DNA of 64,000 bases from NCBI GenBank assembly GCA_021203065.1, contig JAJQBX010000027.1, positions 34,701 to 98,700 on the forward strand, in the 5' to 3' direction. This DNA comes from Oscillospiraceae bacterium. Lineage in GTDB: Bacteria; Bacillota; Clostridia; Oscillospirales; Ruminococcaceae. Positions within the stretch are counted from its first letter, which is position 1. The number at the start of each line of letters is the position of its first letter. Below, piece by piece: positions 17,746 to 25,773 of the stretch. The notes below the pieces were generated by a model. It was not told where the DNA came from, did not search any database, and worked only from the letters and a program-made list of their open reading frames with translations. Both the position numbers and the translations under genes were made by a program.

Positions 17746-17937
17746 CCCCTCAGTCGCCTACGGCGACAGCTCCCCTTAACAGGGGAGCCTATTTTTATTC
17801 TCTCAAAAGTTTGTTAAGGATACAAAAAGCCTCCCCTGAAAGGGGAGGGGGACCGCCGGCGAAGCCGGTGGTAGAGGGGTCCGCCCCACAGGGGCGGCGA
17901 AGTGCGACTGAGGGGTGCGTCGCCCGTAGGGCGACAA
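17745..17937. repeat. GC-rich dispersed palindromic repeat, copy 2
   Basis: A long copy: ACCCCTCAGTCGCC, AGCTCCCC/GGGGAGCC, an AT-rich middle with AAGTTTGTTAAGGA, then CCTCCCCTGAAAGGGGAGG and GCCGGCGAAGCCGG. A partial second unit ends GACTGAGGGGT. It fills the gap between convergent genes. Confidence 0.85.
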
Positions 17938-18351
17938 TTACGCCTCAATATACTTCTTAATCGCCTCATCCAGCTCCGGGAACTCCCTTTTGATGGAGAC
18001 AATCTTCCCATCCTTGATGAAGCCGTGCTTCGACTCGGCGGTGGCGCAGATTTTTCCGGTGTTTCGGTCGAACATCTCGTATGCGATTATCATCGAAACG
18101 CCGGTGTAACGCCTGACGCTCACCCTGACCTCAACCAAGTCGTCATACATGACGCTTGATTTATAGTCGATCGTCAGGGAGACGACGGGGGAGACGATGC
18201 CGTTTTCCTCAACTGTCTTGTAGCCAAGACCCATGTCGTCCATCATCTCGATACGTGATTCCTCCATCCAGTGGATGTAATTGGCATGGTGGACGACGCC
18301 CATCTGGTCGGTCTCGTAGTAGTGCGCTTTTCTTAAGTAAGTGTAAACCAT
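17938..18351 (-). CDS. acyl-CoA thioesterase, YbgC/4HBT family
   Basis: This 137-residue protein has the hot-dog-fold signature of the 4-hydroxybenzoyl-CoA thioesterase family: YYETDQMGVVHHANYIHWMEE with the catalytic-type Asp in the TDQMG turn, then the SLTIDYKSSVMYDD strand. Members hydrolyse acyl-CoA or acyl-ACP thioesters in the cytoplasm. The start ATG 18351 has GAGG 6 nt upstream and follows the GH26-like gene by 8 nt, so the two are probably one operon, though the pairing makes no obvious pathway. Length is typical. Confidence 0.88.
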   Translation of the reverse strand: MVYTYLRKAHYYETDQMGVVHHANYIHWMEESRIEMMDDMGLGYKTVEENGIVSPVVSLTIDYKSSVMYDDLVEVRVSVRRYTGVSMIIAYEMFDRNTGKICATAESKHGFIKDGKIVSIKREFPELDEAIKKYIEA

Positions 18352-18359
18352 CTTTCGCC

Positions 18360-19793
18360 TCAGTTCGTGAACGGGATGCAGGGCTCGTATGCGATTCGGA
18401 TATTCGGGAGCTTCTCGAGAGTGGTGTAGGAGTCTATAGCTCCGCTCTCATTCTCGCCGCTTGCAGGAGGGCAGAAAATCTTCATGCTCAGCTTTGTTTT
18501 CCCGTCAAGATGATTCTCATAGAACGCCGGCATCAGGTCGACATACTTGGCTTTCGGCGACTTATAGAACCATCTGCCGTTAAGCTCAATCATCATATTC
18601 TGCTCATCATCCTCGTCGAACCAGAGCTCGCAGAAAACGGGGTCCTTCTCGAATTTAATGGAGACAGCGATTCCGTCTGCATCCTCCGAGCCGCCCCAGC
18701 GAAGAGTCATGGGAAGCTTCACTTCTCCCGAATAGCTCATCTTCGGCTGATACCAGTCCTCGTGGATGATCTTCTTGTACTCCGCCATCAGCGGCTGCTC
18801 GATTCCTACCTCCGGGTTGTTCGGGTCTTCAAGCTCAAGCCCAAGCCTTCCTCTGTCTCTGAACTGATAAAGAGCAAAGCCCTCGATCCATGTGGCTTTC
18901 TTATCTACAACCATGTCGCAGAAGTGGCGCATGATTTTGCACTGGTCATATGGACCGGTGACGTCGCCGTCGGCATTATGCTCGCTCATCACCATCGGCT
19001 TCACCATGCCGGTGGATTCTTTGTATCTCTCATAAGTGTCCTCAAGAGACTTGTAGACCGTCTCCGCTCCTGTGTAGCCATAAGAGCCTCCGCCAACCTC
19101 TGCAATATCATATGGCCAGCCCCAGTGAAGAGCCATATACTTGTCAATAGACCAGATGTCGGCTTCCTTGGCGGCTTCCATGAACTCCTCTTCTTTTTCG
19201 AGCTTGCCGGTTGCGGGGTCATAGCACCCGGCGCAGAGGATTGTCTTTACATTCGAGGCGTATTCGTGAATGATTTTAGCGAACCGGGCGAAGAAAGCCC
19301 CGACCTCGGCATAGGTGCACCTTTTGTTGAAAGAGAACCAGTTGCCGGTCGCTTCGTGGTTGATTCTTATCATCAGTCTGCCAAAGGGCAGGAGGTCCTT
19401 TGCAATCGCAATCAAATGCTCGTCACTGACGTGGGGGTCGATTGTGAGAGTGAGAATTACGTCCTGACCGTGGCGGCGAATATCCCTCATCTGCTCGAAA
19501 ACGGGGGCATCTTTTGAGCCGTTCAGTCCGCCGCCATAGGGGTAGTAATCGTCATAAGGGAAGCCCCAAGCGTTGGTAGTGTCCTTTGAGGGGAAAGCGA
19601 CGCTCGCCCTTACTGGAAATCCCTCGTCAAGGGGATAGTAGCAGTACATGAGATTGACTGCCCTGTGAGGTCTCCCAAGCTTATTTAAAATGTAGTCCTG
19701 ATTCACATATTCTCCACGCTCACTGCCGTTACTCAGATCTACTGAGCAGTTAGCCTTGCCCATATGTACGCCGTATATTTTATAATCTGCCAT
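18360..19793 (-). CDS. GH26-like (clan GH-A) glycoside hydrolase, no signal peptide
   Basis: The 477-residue protein has RINHEATGNWFSF around His146-Glu147, matching the GH26 acid/base region (RxxHExxGxWFxW), and MVMSEHN with Glu271 as candidate nucleophile. The region from about 330 on looks like an added beta domain. GH26 enzymes mostly cut beta-mannans. No signal peptide is visible, so it either acts in the cytoplasm or leaves by another route. ATG 19793 is favoured over GTG 19802 because GGTGAT lies just upstream of the ATG. It is the first gene of a pair with the thioesterase. Confidence 0.72.
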   Translation of the reverse strand: MADYKIYGVHMGKANCSVDLSNGSERGEYVNQDYILNKLGRPHRAVNLMYCYYPLDEGFPVRASVAFPSKDTTNAWGFPYDDYYPYGGGLNGSKDAPVFEQMRDIRRHGQDVILTLTIDPHVSDEHLIAIAKDLLPFGRLMIRINHEATGNWFSFNKRCTYAEVGAFFARFAKIIHEYASNVKTILCAGCYDPATGKLEKEEEFMEAAKEADIWSIDKYMALHWGWPYDIAEVGGGSYGYTGAETVYKSLEDTYERYKESTGMVKPMVMSEHNADGDVTGPYDQCKIMRHFCDMVVDKKATWIEGFALYQFRDRGRLGLELEDPNNPEVGIEQPLMAEYKKIIHEDWYQPKMSYSGEVKLPMTLRWGGSEDADGIAVSIKFEKDPVFCELWFDEDDEQNMMIELNGRWFYKSPKAKYVDLMPAFYENHLDGKTKLSMKIFCPPASGENESGAIDSYTTLEKLPNIRIAYEPCIPFTN

Positions 19794-19967
19794 AAAAATC
19801 ACCCAATCCTAAGTTTTAAAATCTTAATACGAGTATAAAGCATTTAAGGGTCAAAGTCAACAGATTTTTGGGCTTAACTTATGTAAAATTCGTGAGGAAA
19901 ATGTCGAAAAAGAGGTTGAAATTGTTTGTGAAATGGAGTACTATAATGTAGTTTGGAGGTGAATGTG

Positions 19968-21374
19968 ATGTTCAGGATAAAGAGGGGCAGTAGCTCACGA
20001 ACCATGGACATGACTACGGGGTCGCTTTTGCCGAAAATAATTCGGTTTACTCTGCCGCTTATGGCGATGGGAATGCTGCAGCTTTTATATAATGCGGCGG
20101 ACATTGTTGTCGTCGGGCACTGGGGAAGCGACAATTCTCTTGCGGCGGTCAGCTCAACAAGTGCGCTTATAAATCTCATCGTCAATGTTTTTATGGGTCT
20201 TTCCGTCGGAACGTCGGTTGTAATCTCCCAGCATTTCGGCGCAGGGGAGATGAAAGACGTCAGCGAAACGGTTCACACCTCGATTGCAACCGCCATCGTC
20301 TGCGGAATTGCAGTTGGAATTTTCGGGTTCTTCGCCTCACGGCAGATGCTTATATGGATGGATTCGCCCGACAACGTCATCGACCTTTCGACCCTCTATG
20401 TAAAAATATACTTCATCGGCATGCCGGCAAACATGCTCTATAATTTCGGTGCGGCGGTGCTCCGTGCCGTCGGCGACACGAAAAGACCTCTTTATTATCT
20501 CACAATTTCCGGAATCGTAAACGTAATTTTAAACCTCATCTTCGTCATCGGCTTCAAGATGGACGTTGCGGGAGTCGCACTTGCAACAATAATCTCTCAG
20601 GTCATCTCGGCAGTACTCGTCACAATCTGCCTTATGCGTTCTGACGGGGCTATAAGGCTCTACTTAAAGAAAATAAAAATATACCCGAAGAAGCTTCTTG
20701 AGATAATCAGAATAGGGCTTCCTGCGGGAATTCAGGGTTCGATCTTCTCCATTTCAAACGTCATCATCCAGTCGTCCATCAACTTCTTCGGCTCTGCGGC
20801 GATGGCTGGAAACGGTGCGGCATCGAACATCGAGGGCTTCATCTACACTGCGATGAACTCGGTCTATCAGGCGGCGATCACGTTCACCGGTCAGAACTAC
20901 GGTGCGAAGCAGTACAAGCGCATCAAGACCATCGCTTTTGAGTGCATGGGCTTTGTGGTTCTCGTCGGCGTCGGCTTGGGGCTTCTTGCAAAGGCTTTTG
21001 ACACCCAGCTCTTAGGAATCTACACCGACAATTCTGAGGAGATAGCTTTCGGAGTCGTGAGAATGTCGGTTATAATGTTTACTTATTTCTTGGATGGCAC
21101 GATGGACACCCTTGTGGGACTCCTGCGAGGCGTCGGGCACTCGGTTCTTCCGACAATCACGACGATAATGTTCGTCTGCGGCTTCCGGCTTATCTGGATA
21201 AGCACCTACTTCGCCCAATATAAAGCCGCCCACCTCGACGACCCGGCTTCCTGCTTAAGAATACTCTATATGTCCTATCCCATTTCATGGCTGATGGCGA
21301 CTTTGTCGCATCTTATATGCTTTGTGGTCATCTATAGGGGGATACTTAAGAAGAACACAAAGAGACTCGCCTGA
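19968..21374 (+). CDS. MATE family multidrug/cation efflux transporter
   Basis: The 468-residue protein has about twelve membrane helices and MATE motifs: TLPLMAMGMLQLLYNAADIVVVG near the N-terminus, internal repeat symmetry, and AVLRAVGDTKRPL. MATE proteins expel cationic compounds using Na+ or H+ gradients. ATG 19968 lies 8 nt after GGAGG (19954-19958). A TATAAT at 19942-19947 is present, but its -35 partner is poorly spaced. It is monocistronic and followed by dispersed repeat copy 3 and the tRNA-Pro gene. The substrate cannot be inferred. Confidence 0.92.
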   Translation: MFRIKRGSSSRTMDMTTGSLLPKIIRFTLPLMAMGMLQLLYNAADIVVVGHWGSDNSLAAVSSTSALINLIVNVFMGLSVGTSVVISQHFGAGEMKDVSETVHTSIATAIVCGIAVGIFGFFASRQMLIWMDSPDNVIDLSTLYVKIYFIGMPANMLYNFGAAVLRAVGDTKRPLYYLTISGIVNVILNLIFVIGFKMDVAGVALATIISQVISAVLVTICLMRSDGAIRLYLKKIKIYPKKLLEIIRIGLPAGIQGSIFSISNVIIQSSINFFGSAAMAGNGAASNIEGFIYTAMNSVYQAAITFTGQNYGAKQYKRIKTIAFECMGFVVLVGVGLGLLAKAFDTQLLGIYTDNSEEIAFGVVRMSVIMFTYFLDGTMDTLVGLLRGVGHSVLPTITTIMFVCGFRLIWISTYFAQYKAAHLDDPASCLRILYMSYPISWLMATLSHLICFVVIYRGILKKNTKRLA

Positions 21375-21379
21375 CGACG

Positions 21380-21446
21380 ATGCGCCGCCTGCGGCGGCGC
21401 ACCCCTCAGTCAGCTTCGCTGACAGCTCCCCTTAACAGGGGAGCCT
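21380..21446. repeat. GC-rich dispersed palindromic repeat, copy 3 (half unit)
   Basis: CACCCCTCAGTCAGCTTCGCTGACAGCTCCCC and AACAGGGGAGCC only, preceded by CGCCGCCTGCGGCGGCG. It corresponds to the left half of the longer copies. Confidence 0.8.
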
Positions 21447-21465
21447 AAATCCGCTAATTTAGGGC

Positions 21466-21494
21466 TTGACAGGTGAAATCTTATGTGCTATAAT
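21466..21494 (+). promoter_or_regulatory. tRNA-Pro promoter
   Basis: TTGACA (21466-21471), a 17-nt spacer and TATAAT (21489-21494), 14 nt before the tRNA. Confidence 0.85.
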
Positions 21495-21507
21495 AATTGA
21501 CGGTCTT

Positions 21508-21584
<77 letters not shown>

Positions 21585-21589
21585 AAGAA

Positions 21590-21645
21590 AAAGCCGGCTG
21601 AACGCCGGCGTTTTCAAGAGCTGTCCTATATGGGCAGCTTTTTTG
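21590..21645 (+). terminator. tandem hairpins after tRNA-Pro
   Basis: GCCGGC(TGAAC)GCCGGC then TTTTC at about 21594-21614, and AGCTGTCC(TATAT)GGGCAGCT then TTTTTTG at about 21619-21645. Confidence 0.8.
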
Positions 21646-21674
21646 TTGACAATAACTGAAACGTGTGTTATAAT
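21646..21674 (+). promoter_or_regulatory. promoter of the peptide gene, cassette 3
   Basis: TTGACA (21646-21651), a 17-nt spacer and TATAAT (21669-21674). The transcript should begin near AGCAAGAGAGCG (21681-21692). Confidence 0.85.
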
Positions 21675-21736
21675 GCCTTTAGCAAGAGAGCGAAAAAACG
21701 GCTTGATCTTCGATAAAACTATTGGAGGTGACCGTT

Positions 21737-21841
21737 ATGACGATTTTTGAGATAGTCTCTACGATTATTTCTGTAATAAATCTGATTGCGGACATTTTCT
21801 TTAGAATCCTCGGCTTAAAATCCGGGGATAAAAAGAAATAG
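21737..21841 (+). CDS. 34-residue hydrophobic peptide, putative type I toxin (cassette 3)
   Basis: The peptide begins MTIFEIVSTIISVINLIADI and ends SGDKKK. The MTxFE start, single hydrophobic helix and lysine tail resemble the putative holin-like toxin family of Firmicutes. GGAGGTGA (21724-21731) is 5-8 nt upstream of ATG 21737. The locus has a consensus promoter and faces an antisense RNA from the right. Its leader carries AGCAAGAGAGCG, whose exact reverse complement lies at 21938-21949 in the 3' region of the transcript. GTGCAG/CTGCAC (about 21880-21903) followed by ATTTTAG may end the mRNA. Orientation is opposite to cassettes 1 and 2. Confidence 0.75.
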   Translation: MTIFEIVSTIISVINLIADIFFRILGLKSGDKKK

Positions 21842-21947
21842 CCGCGGACTAAACTGATAGGGACGGCTGATTTCCAAATTTGGTGCAGGCTCAGTATCTG
21901 CACATTTTAGATCGAGCAGGAACTGTTGGAGCGGTTCCGCTCTCTTG
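21829..21947 (-). ncRNA. predicted antisense RNA (antitoxin-like), cassette 3
   Basis: It starts just after the minus-strand promoter at 21953-21981. Its 5' end AGCAAGAGAGCG is identical to that of the peptide mRNA. It ends at AGCCG (21864-21868 side)/CGGCT (21840-21844 side), followed by ATTTCTTTTTATC, the antisense of the peptide's stop and lysine codons. It overlaps the entire 3' untranslated region of the peptide mRNA. Confidence 0.72.
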
Positions 21948-21952
21948 CTTAT

Positions 21953-21981
21953 ATTATACCCGATTTCAGATGTGATGTCAA
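21953..21981 (-). promoter_or_regulatory. promoter of the antisense RNA, cassette 3
   Basis: Minus-strand TTGACA (21976-21981), a 17-nt spacer and TATAAT (21953-21958). Confidence 0.85.
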
Positions 21982-22000
21982 CATCTTTTTTTAATTTTGC

Positions 22001-22030
22001 AAAAAGCCGCCCGATCGGACGGCTTTTTAT
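22001..22030 (-). terminator. terminator of serC-serA
   Basis: AAAAAGCCGTCC(GATC)GGGCGGCTTTTT on the minus strand, directly after the serA stop. Confidence 0.85.
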
Positions 22031-22033
22031 TTA

Positions 22034-23194
22034 TTACAGTACCCTTACCCTCGTAACACCCTCGATGCTCTCAATATCCTTGACAGCGGCGGTGGTGTCG
22101 CCGGTGATGTCGAGCATGGTGTATGCCCAGTCCTTCTTCGACTTGCTGGCGACATTCTCGATGTTGCAGCCGTCGGCGGAGATGAACGAGGTTATCTGCG
22201 AAATTATCGCCGGGACGTTCTTGTGGATTACGCAGAGAAGATGGTCTGCGGTCTTCGCAAGCTCGCATTCGGGGAGGTTAACGGAGTTGTGGATAGTACC
22301 CTTTTCGACATAGTCAATAAGCTGGACTGCCGCCATATATGCGCAGTTGTCCTCCGATTCGGGGGTCGATGCTCCAAGATGAGGAATAGCGACGATTCCG
22401 TCATGGCAGAGAAGCTCATCGTTCGGGAAGTCGGTGACGTATGAAGAAACAAAGCCGTTTTCAACCGCTTCGATGATGTCGGCGGTGTTTACAAGCTCGC
22501 CTCTTGCGAAATTGAGGATTCTGACGCCATGCTTCATCTTTGCGATGGATTCTTTGTTGACGGTGTCCTTGGTCTCCGAATTGTAGGGGAGGTGGAGCGA
22601 AATATAGTCCGCCTCAGAGAATATCTCCTGCAAGGTCTTTACGACTTTTACTGTAGGCTTCAAGCCCAGAGCCGCATTGACAGACAGGAACGGGTCGTAG
22701 CCGATTACGTTCATGCCAAGAGAAAGTGCCGCATTCGCCACCTTTGCGCCGATTGCCCCGAGTCCTACAAGACCAAGGGTCTTTCCGGAAATTTCGGGAC
22801 CCGCAAACTGCCCCTTGCCCTTTTCAACGAGCTTTCCTACTGCGTCGCCCTGACCCTTTAGGGTCTTAGCCCAGTCGATAGCGGCTGGAACACGACGGGA
22901 GGAAAGGATAAGTCCTGCCAGAACGAGCTCTTTAACGGCATTTGCATTTGCGCCGGGGGTGTTGAAGACGCAGATTCCCGCTTCGGAACACCGATCAATC
23001 GGAATGTTGTTTACTCCTGCGCCGGCACGGGCGATTGCAAGGAGCTTGTCGCCAAATTCGTATTCAAGCATGCTCGCCGAGCGAACCATTATAGCTTCGG
23101 GATTTGAAGCTTCCGAGCCTACAGTATACTTCTCCTTGTCGAAGCAGTCAAGACCGGAGGGAGAGATATTATTTAAAGTCAGAACGTTATACAT
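22034..23194 (-). CDS. serA: D-3-phosphoglycerate dehydrogenase
   Basis: The 386-residue enzyme oxidises 3-phosphoglycerate with NAD+, the first step of serine synthesis. It shows the ARAGAGVNNIPID substrate loop, the Rossmann motif GLVGLGAIGAKVANAA, FARGELV, the catalytic His region IPHLGASTPESEDNC, and a C-terminal ACT domain (about residues 315-386) for serine feedback. This is the short SerA type. ATG 23194 overlaps the serC stop by 8 nt, so translation is probably coupled. Together serC-serA supply two of the three serine pathway enzymes; serB is not in the window. Confidence 0.95.
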   Translation of the reverse strand: MYNVLTLNNISPSGLDCFDKEKYTVGSEASNPEAIMVRSASMLEYEFGDKLLAIARAGAGVNNIPIDRCSEAGICVFNTPGANANAVKELVLAGLILSSRRVPAAIDWAKTLKGQGDAVGKLVEKGKGQFAGPEISGKTLGLVGLGAIGAKVANAALSLGMNVIGYDPFLSVNAALGLKPTVKVVKTLQEIFSEADYISLHLPYNSETKDTVNKESIAKMKHGVRILNFARGELVNTADIIEAVENGFVSSYVTDFPNDELLCHDGIVAIPHLGASTPESEDNCAYMAAVQLIDYVEKGTIHNSVNLPECELAKTADHLLCVIHKNVPAIISQITSFISADGCNIENVASKSKKDWAYTMLDITGDTTAAVKDIESIEGVTRVRVL

Positions 23195-24266
23195 TTTCAG
23201 CCTCAAACTTTCTTATGAACTCTACGAGCTTCTCTACGCCCTCATAGGGCATAGCGTTGTAAATGGAAGCTCTCATTCCGCCGACGGTTCTGTGACCCTT
23301 GATGTTGATAAGACCTGCCGCCTTTGCCTCTTTGACGAACTTTGCGTCAAGCTCGTCGCTTCCGGTTACGAACGGGATGTTCATGATTGAACGGTCTTTT
23401 CCGGAAACGGTTGCCTTGAAAAGCTTCGAATTATCCAAGCAGTCATATAAAAGCCCCGCTTTCTTCTCGTTAATCTCCTTCATAGCCTCGAGTCCGCCCT
23501 TTTCCTTGACCCAGTCAAGAACCAAGCCCAAGATATAGATGCCGTAGGTCGGGGGAGTGTTATACATAGAACCGTTGTCGGCATGAATCTGGTAGTTGAA
23601 CATTGTGGGGGTGATGTCCATGGCGTTGCCGATGAGGTCTTCACGGATAATTACAACCGTCAGACCCGCAGGACCCATATTCTTCTGCGCACCGGCATAG
23701 ATAAGTCCGAATTTACTTACGTCAACCGGCTCAGAGAGGATGCAGGAAGACATATCCGCAACTATCGGAACGCCCTTTGTGTCGGGAAGACTGGTAAACC
23801 TCGTTCCATAGATAGTATTGTTATAGCAGATGTGGAAATAGTCAGCCTCGGGGTCGAGCTTAGCCTCATCAATCTCCGGAATATACGAGAAGACTTTGTT
23901 CTTTGAAGAGGCAACCGCTGTGCACTTGCCGTAACGGGAAGCCTCCTGATAGGCTTTATTCGCCCACTGACCAGTGATGACATAGTCAGCCTTGTTGTTT
24001 TTATTCATCAGGTTCATGGGAACCATTGCGAACTGGCTTGATGCGCCGCCCTGCAGGAACAAAACCTTGTAGTTGTCGGGGATAGCCATGAGCTCCCTGA
24101 GCTTTGCCTCGACACTGTTGATTATCTCGCCGTACTCCTTTGAGCGGTGGGACATCTCCATAACCGACTGACCTGACTCGCCATACTCGAGCATCTCGTC
24201 AGCCGCACGCTTTAAAACTTCCTCCGGGAGCATTGCAGGACCCGCACTGAAATTATAAACTCTCAT
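23187..24266 (-). CDS. serC: phosphoserine aminotransferase
   Basis: The 359-residue class V aminotransferase begins MRVYNFSAGPAMLPEEVL, a hallmark of SerC. It has the PLP lysine in YAGAQKNMGPAG, plus MSHRSKEY and HRTVGGMRAS. It converts 3-phosphohydroxypyruvate and glutamate to phosphoserine, upstream of serine and pyridoxal phosphate. ATG 24266 follows AGAGGTG. It is first in the serC-serA operon, with a consensus promoter at 24335-24363 and a short leader with hairpins GGTAT/ATACC and GCCGGC/GTCGGC of unknown role. Confidence 0.95.
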   Translation of the reverse strand: MRVYNFSAGPAMLPEEVLKRAADEMLEYGESGQSVMEMSHRSKEYGEIINSVEAKLRELMAIPDNYKVLFLQGGASSQFAMVPMNLMNKNNKADYVITGQWANKAYQEASRYGKCTAVASSKNKVFSYIPEIDEAKLDPEADYFHICYNNTIYGTRFTSLPDTKGVPIVADMSSCILSEPVDVSKFGLIYAGAQKNMGPAGLTVVIIREDLIGNAMDITPTMFNYQIHADNGSMYNTPPTYGIYILGLVLDWVKEKGGLEAMKEINEKKAGLLYDCLDNSKLFKATVSGKDRSIMNIPFVTGSDELDAKFVKEAKAAGLINIKGHRTVGGMRASIYNAMPYEGVEKLVEFIRKFEAENV

Positions 24267-24334
24267 TAATAACACCTCTGTAGCCGACAAACGCCGGCGT
24301 AGTCTGCGGTATCGTATAAAATACCGTCCTGTAT

Positions 24335-24363
24335 ATTATACTCCACCCGAGTACAACTGTCAA
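24335..24363 (-). promoter_or_regulatory. serC-serA promoter
   Basis: Minus-strand TTGACA (24358-24363), a 17-nt spacer and TATAAT (24335-24340). Confidence 0.8.
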
Positions 24364-24427
24364 TTGTACAAACACAAAGAACTTTTACCACATTAAAACG
24401 GAGAAGTGGGCAAAATGACGAAACCCA

Positions 24428-25666
24428 TCACTCAACGCTGAACTCCTCCGCCACGCTGCTGAGAAGAATATCCTCCTCTGTGTGCATGATGGTGTAGCCG
24501 TCGTAGTAGACCGAGTAGATTCCATCGTCTGCGAGGCTTTCGAGCTTGCTTTCGTCCAGCCCATCAGAAATATAGGTGTCGATGATTTCGAGCATCAGCT
24601 GGGTGCAGGTGGAGCTCTCCGAATAGAGAACCAAATCTGCTGTCGCCACTTTGCAAAGACCGTCATTAGCGTCGATATACGGGTTTCTCGTGTCGCCGCT
24701 TTCGTATGAGTAGTAGTGCTGTGAGTCAAGAGACTCGATTGCATAGTCATGAACGAAGACGAAGCTTTTTGCGCCGTCATAAATCATGTCGGCAACAGAA
24801 TAGACGGTGCTTCCCTGCCTTGAATAGAGGGTGTAGGAAAACGCAACGTCATACCCTCCAAGATTTCTTGCAAAGCCGTCATAGCTCGCTATCATACCTT
24901 GAGTGTAGCCGTTTTCTATCATAATATCCGAAATATAGTCGACTATGAAAGCGTTCGTCATCCACGAAAAGTCGATAAATCTGTCGATGCCGTTCTCTTC
25001 GGCGAAGCTTAAGTACTCGTCTGAAACGTGCAGAATAATCTTGTTATCGCCCAAAAGCTCAATATAGACGTGCTCGTCTTCGCTTGCAAATTCAATAACC
25101 TCAGAGAAATACTCAGCCTGAGCCTCATTCAGATACGGGTCATACTGCTCCGCTTCCCAGTCCTCGCTCGAGAAGAAGATTCCCTGATACTCGTAATAAA
25201 TCGGAGCTAAATACAGCTCTCTTCCGCCAGACTCAACCATGGTTTCAAGAGCTGAGTAGAGCACCTCGTCGACAGTGATTTCCTCATTCGGGTGGTTATT
25301 GATATAGTATACGTTATTGACGCCATCGAATTCCATATTGACGTGGAAAAGCTCAAACGCAGTCTCGCAGGCGTCGCTGTAGAGAAGAACCAACGCCTTT
25401 CTCTCTGTTGTTGCAGATTCGCTTCCTCCGCCTATGTTATACATGAATGTCAGTTCGGAGGCACAGCTCAGGTTGTCCTCGTCCGCCTCAACCTCCTGCC
25501 AGCCCTCGGTTGTCGAGAAGAGCTGGTTGAAGCCATAGATAAATGATGTTGCCGCAACCATTATAAGAATTACAACTGCGGCAATCCGGAGTCCCAAGTG
25601 CTTATTCGATACCTCTATGTCCTTGGGCGGAGTATAGCTATCCTTTCTTCTGCTTTTCTTGCTCAT
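24428..25666 (-). CDS. membrane-anchored protein with a divergent ApbE-like domain
   Basis: The 412-residue protein has a basic N-terminus and one membrane helix (about 27-49); the rest is an acidic extracytoplasmic domain. The block NAFIVDYISDIMIENGYTQG, then DGFARNLGG, lines up with the GKGYAVDxxxxxLxxxGxxxxxxxxGG region of ApbE (FAD:protein FMN transferase). RNPYIDANDGL, then ATADLVLYSESST, resembles the HxxDPxTG and aDaLaTalf region. The His and the Gly-rich positions are not kept, so flavin transfer is doubtful. The likeness is by eye only; otherwise the protein would be of unknown function. It lies between serC and the Opp operon. Confidence 0.45.
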   Translation of the reverse strand: MSKKSRRKDSYTPPKDIEVSNKHLGLRIAAVVILIMVAATSFIYGFNQLFSTTEGWQEVEADEDNLSCASELTFMYNIGGGSESATTERKALVLLYSDACETAFELFHVNMEFDGVNNVYYINNHPNEEITVDEVLYSALETMVESGGRELYLAPIYYEYQGIFFSSEDWEAEQYDPYLNEAQAEYFSEVIEFASEDEHVYIELLGDNKIILHVSDEYLSFAEENGIDRFIDFSWMTNAFIVDYISDIMIENGYTQGMIASYDGFARNLGGYDVAFSYTLYSRQGSTVYSVADMIYDGAKSFVFVHDYAIESLDSQHYYSYESGDTRNPYIDANDGLCKVATADLVLYSESSTCTQLMLEIIDTYISDGLDESKLESLADDGIYSVYYDGYTIMHTEEDILLSSVAEEFSVE

Positions 25667-25699
25667 AAAAATTCACCCCGAACTTTTTCGAAAAATACT

Positions 25700-25730
25700 C
25701 CGACCCGTCCGAAAATTCCGGACGGGTCGG
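25700..25730 (-). terminator. terminator of the Opp operon
   Basis: GACCCGTCC (25702-25710) pairs with GGACGGGTC (25720-25728); on the minus strand it is followed by GGAGTATTTTTCG. Confidence 0.75.
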
Positions 25731-25773
25731 ACCTACTACTAAGCGTATTTGCGGTTTCTGTCGTTTAATAGTG

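Noticed and set aside
18156..19517. 453-codon open frame on the plus strand
   Set aside because: It is antisense to the GH26-like gene, which has catalytic motifs and a ribosome site; the plus-strand product has no recognisable domain and no ribosome site.
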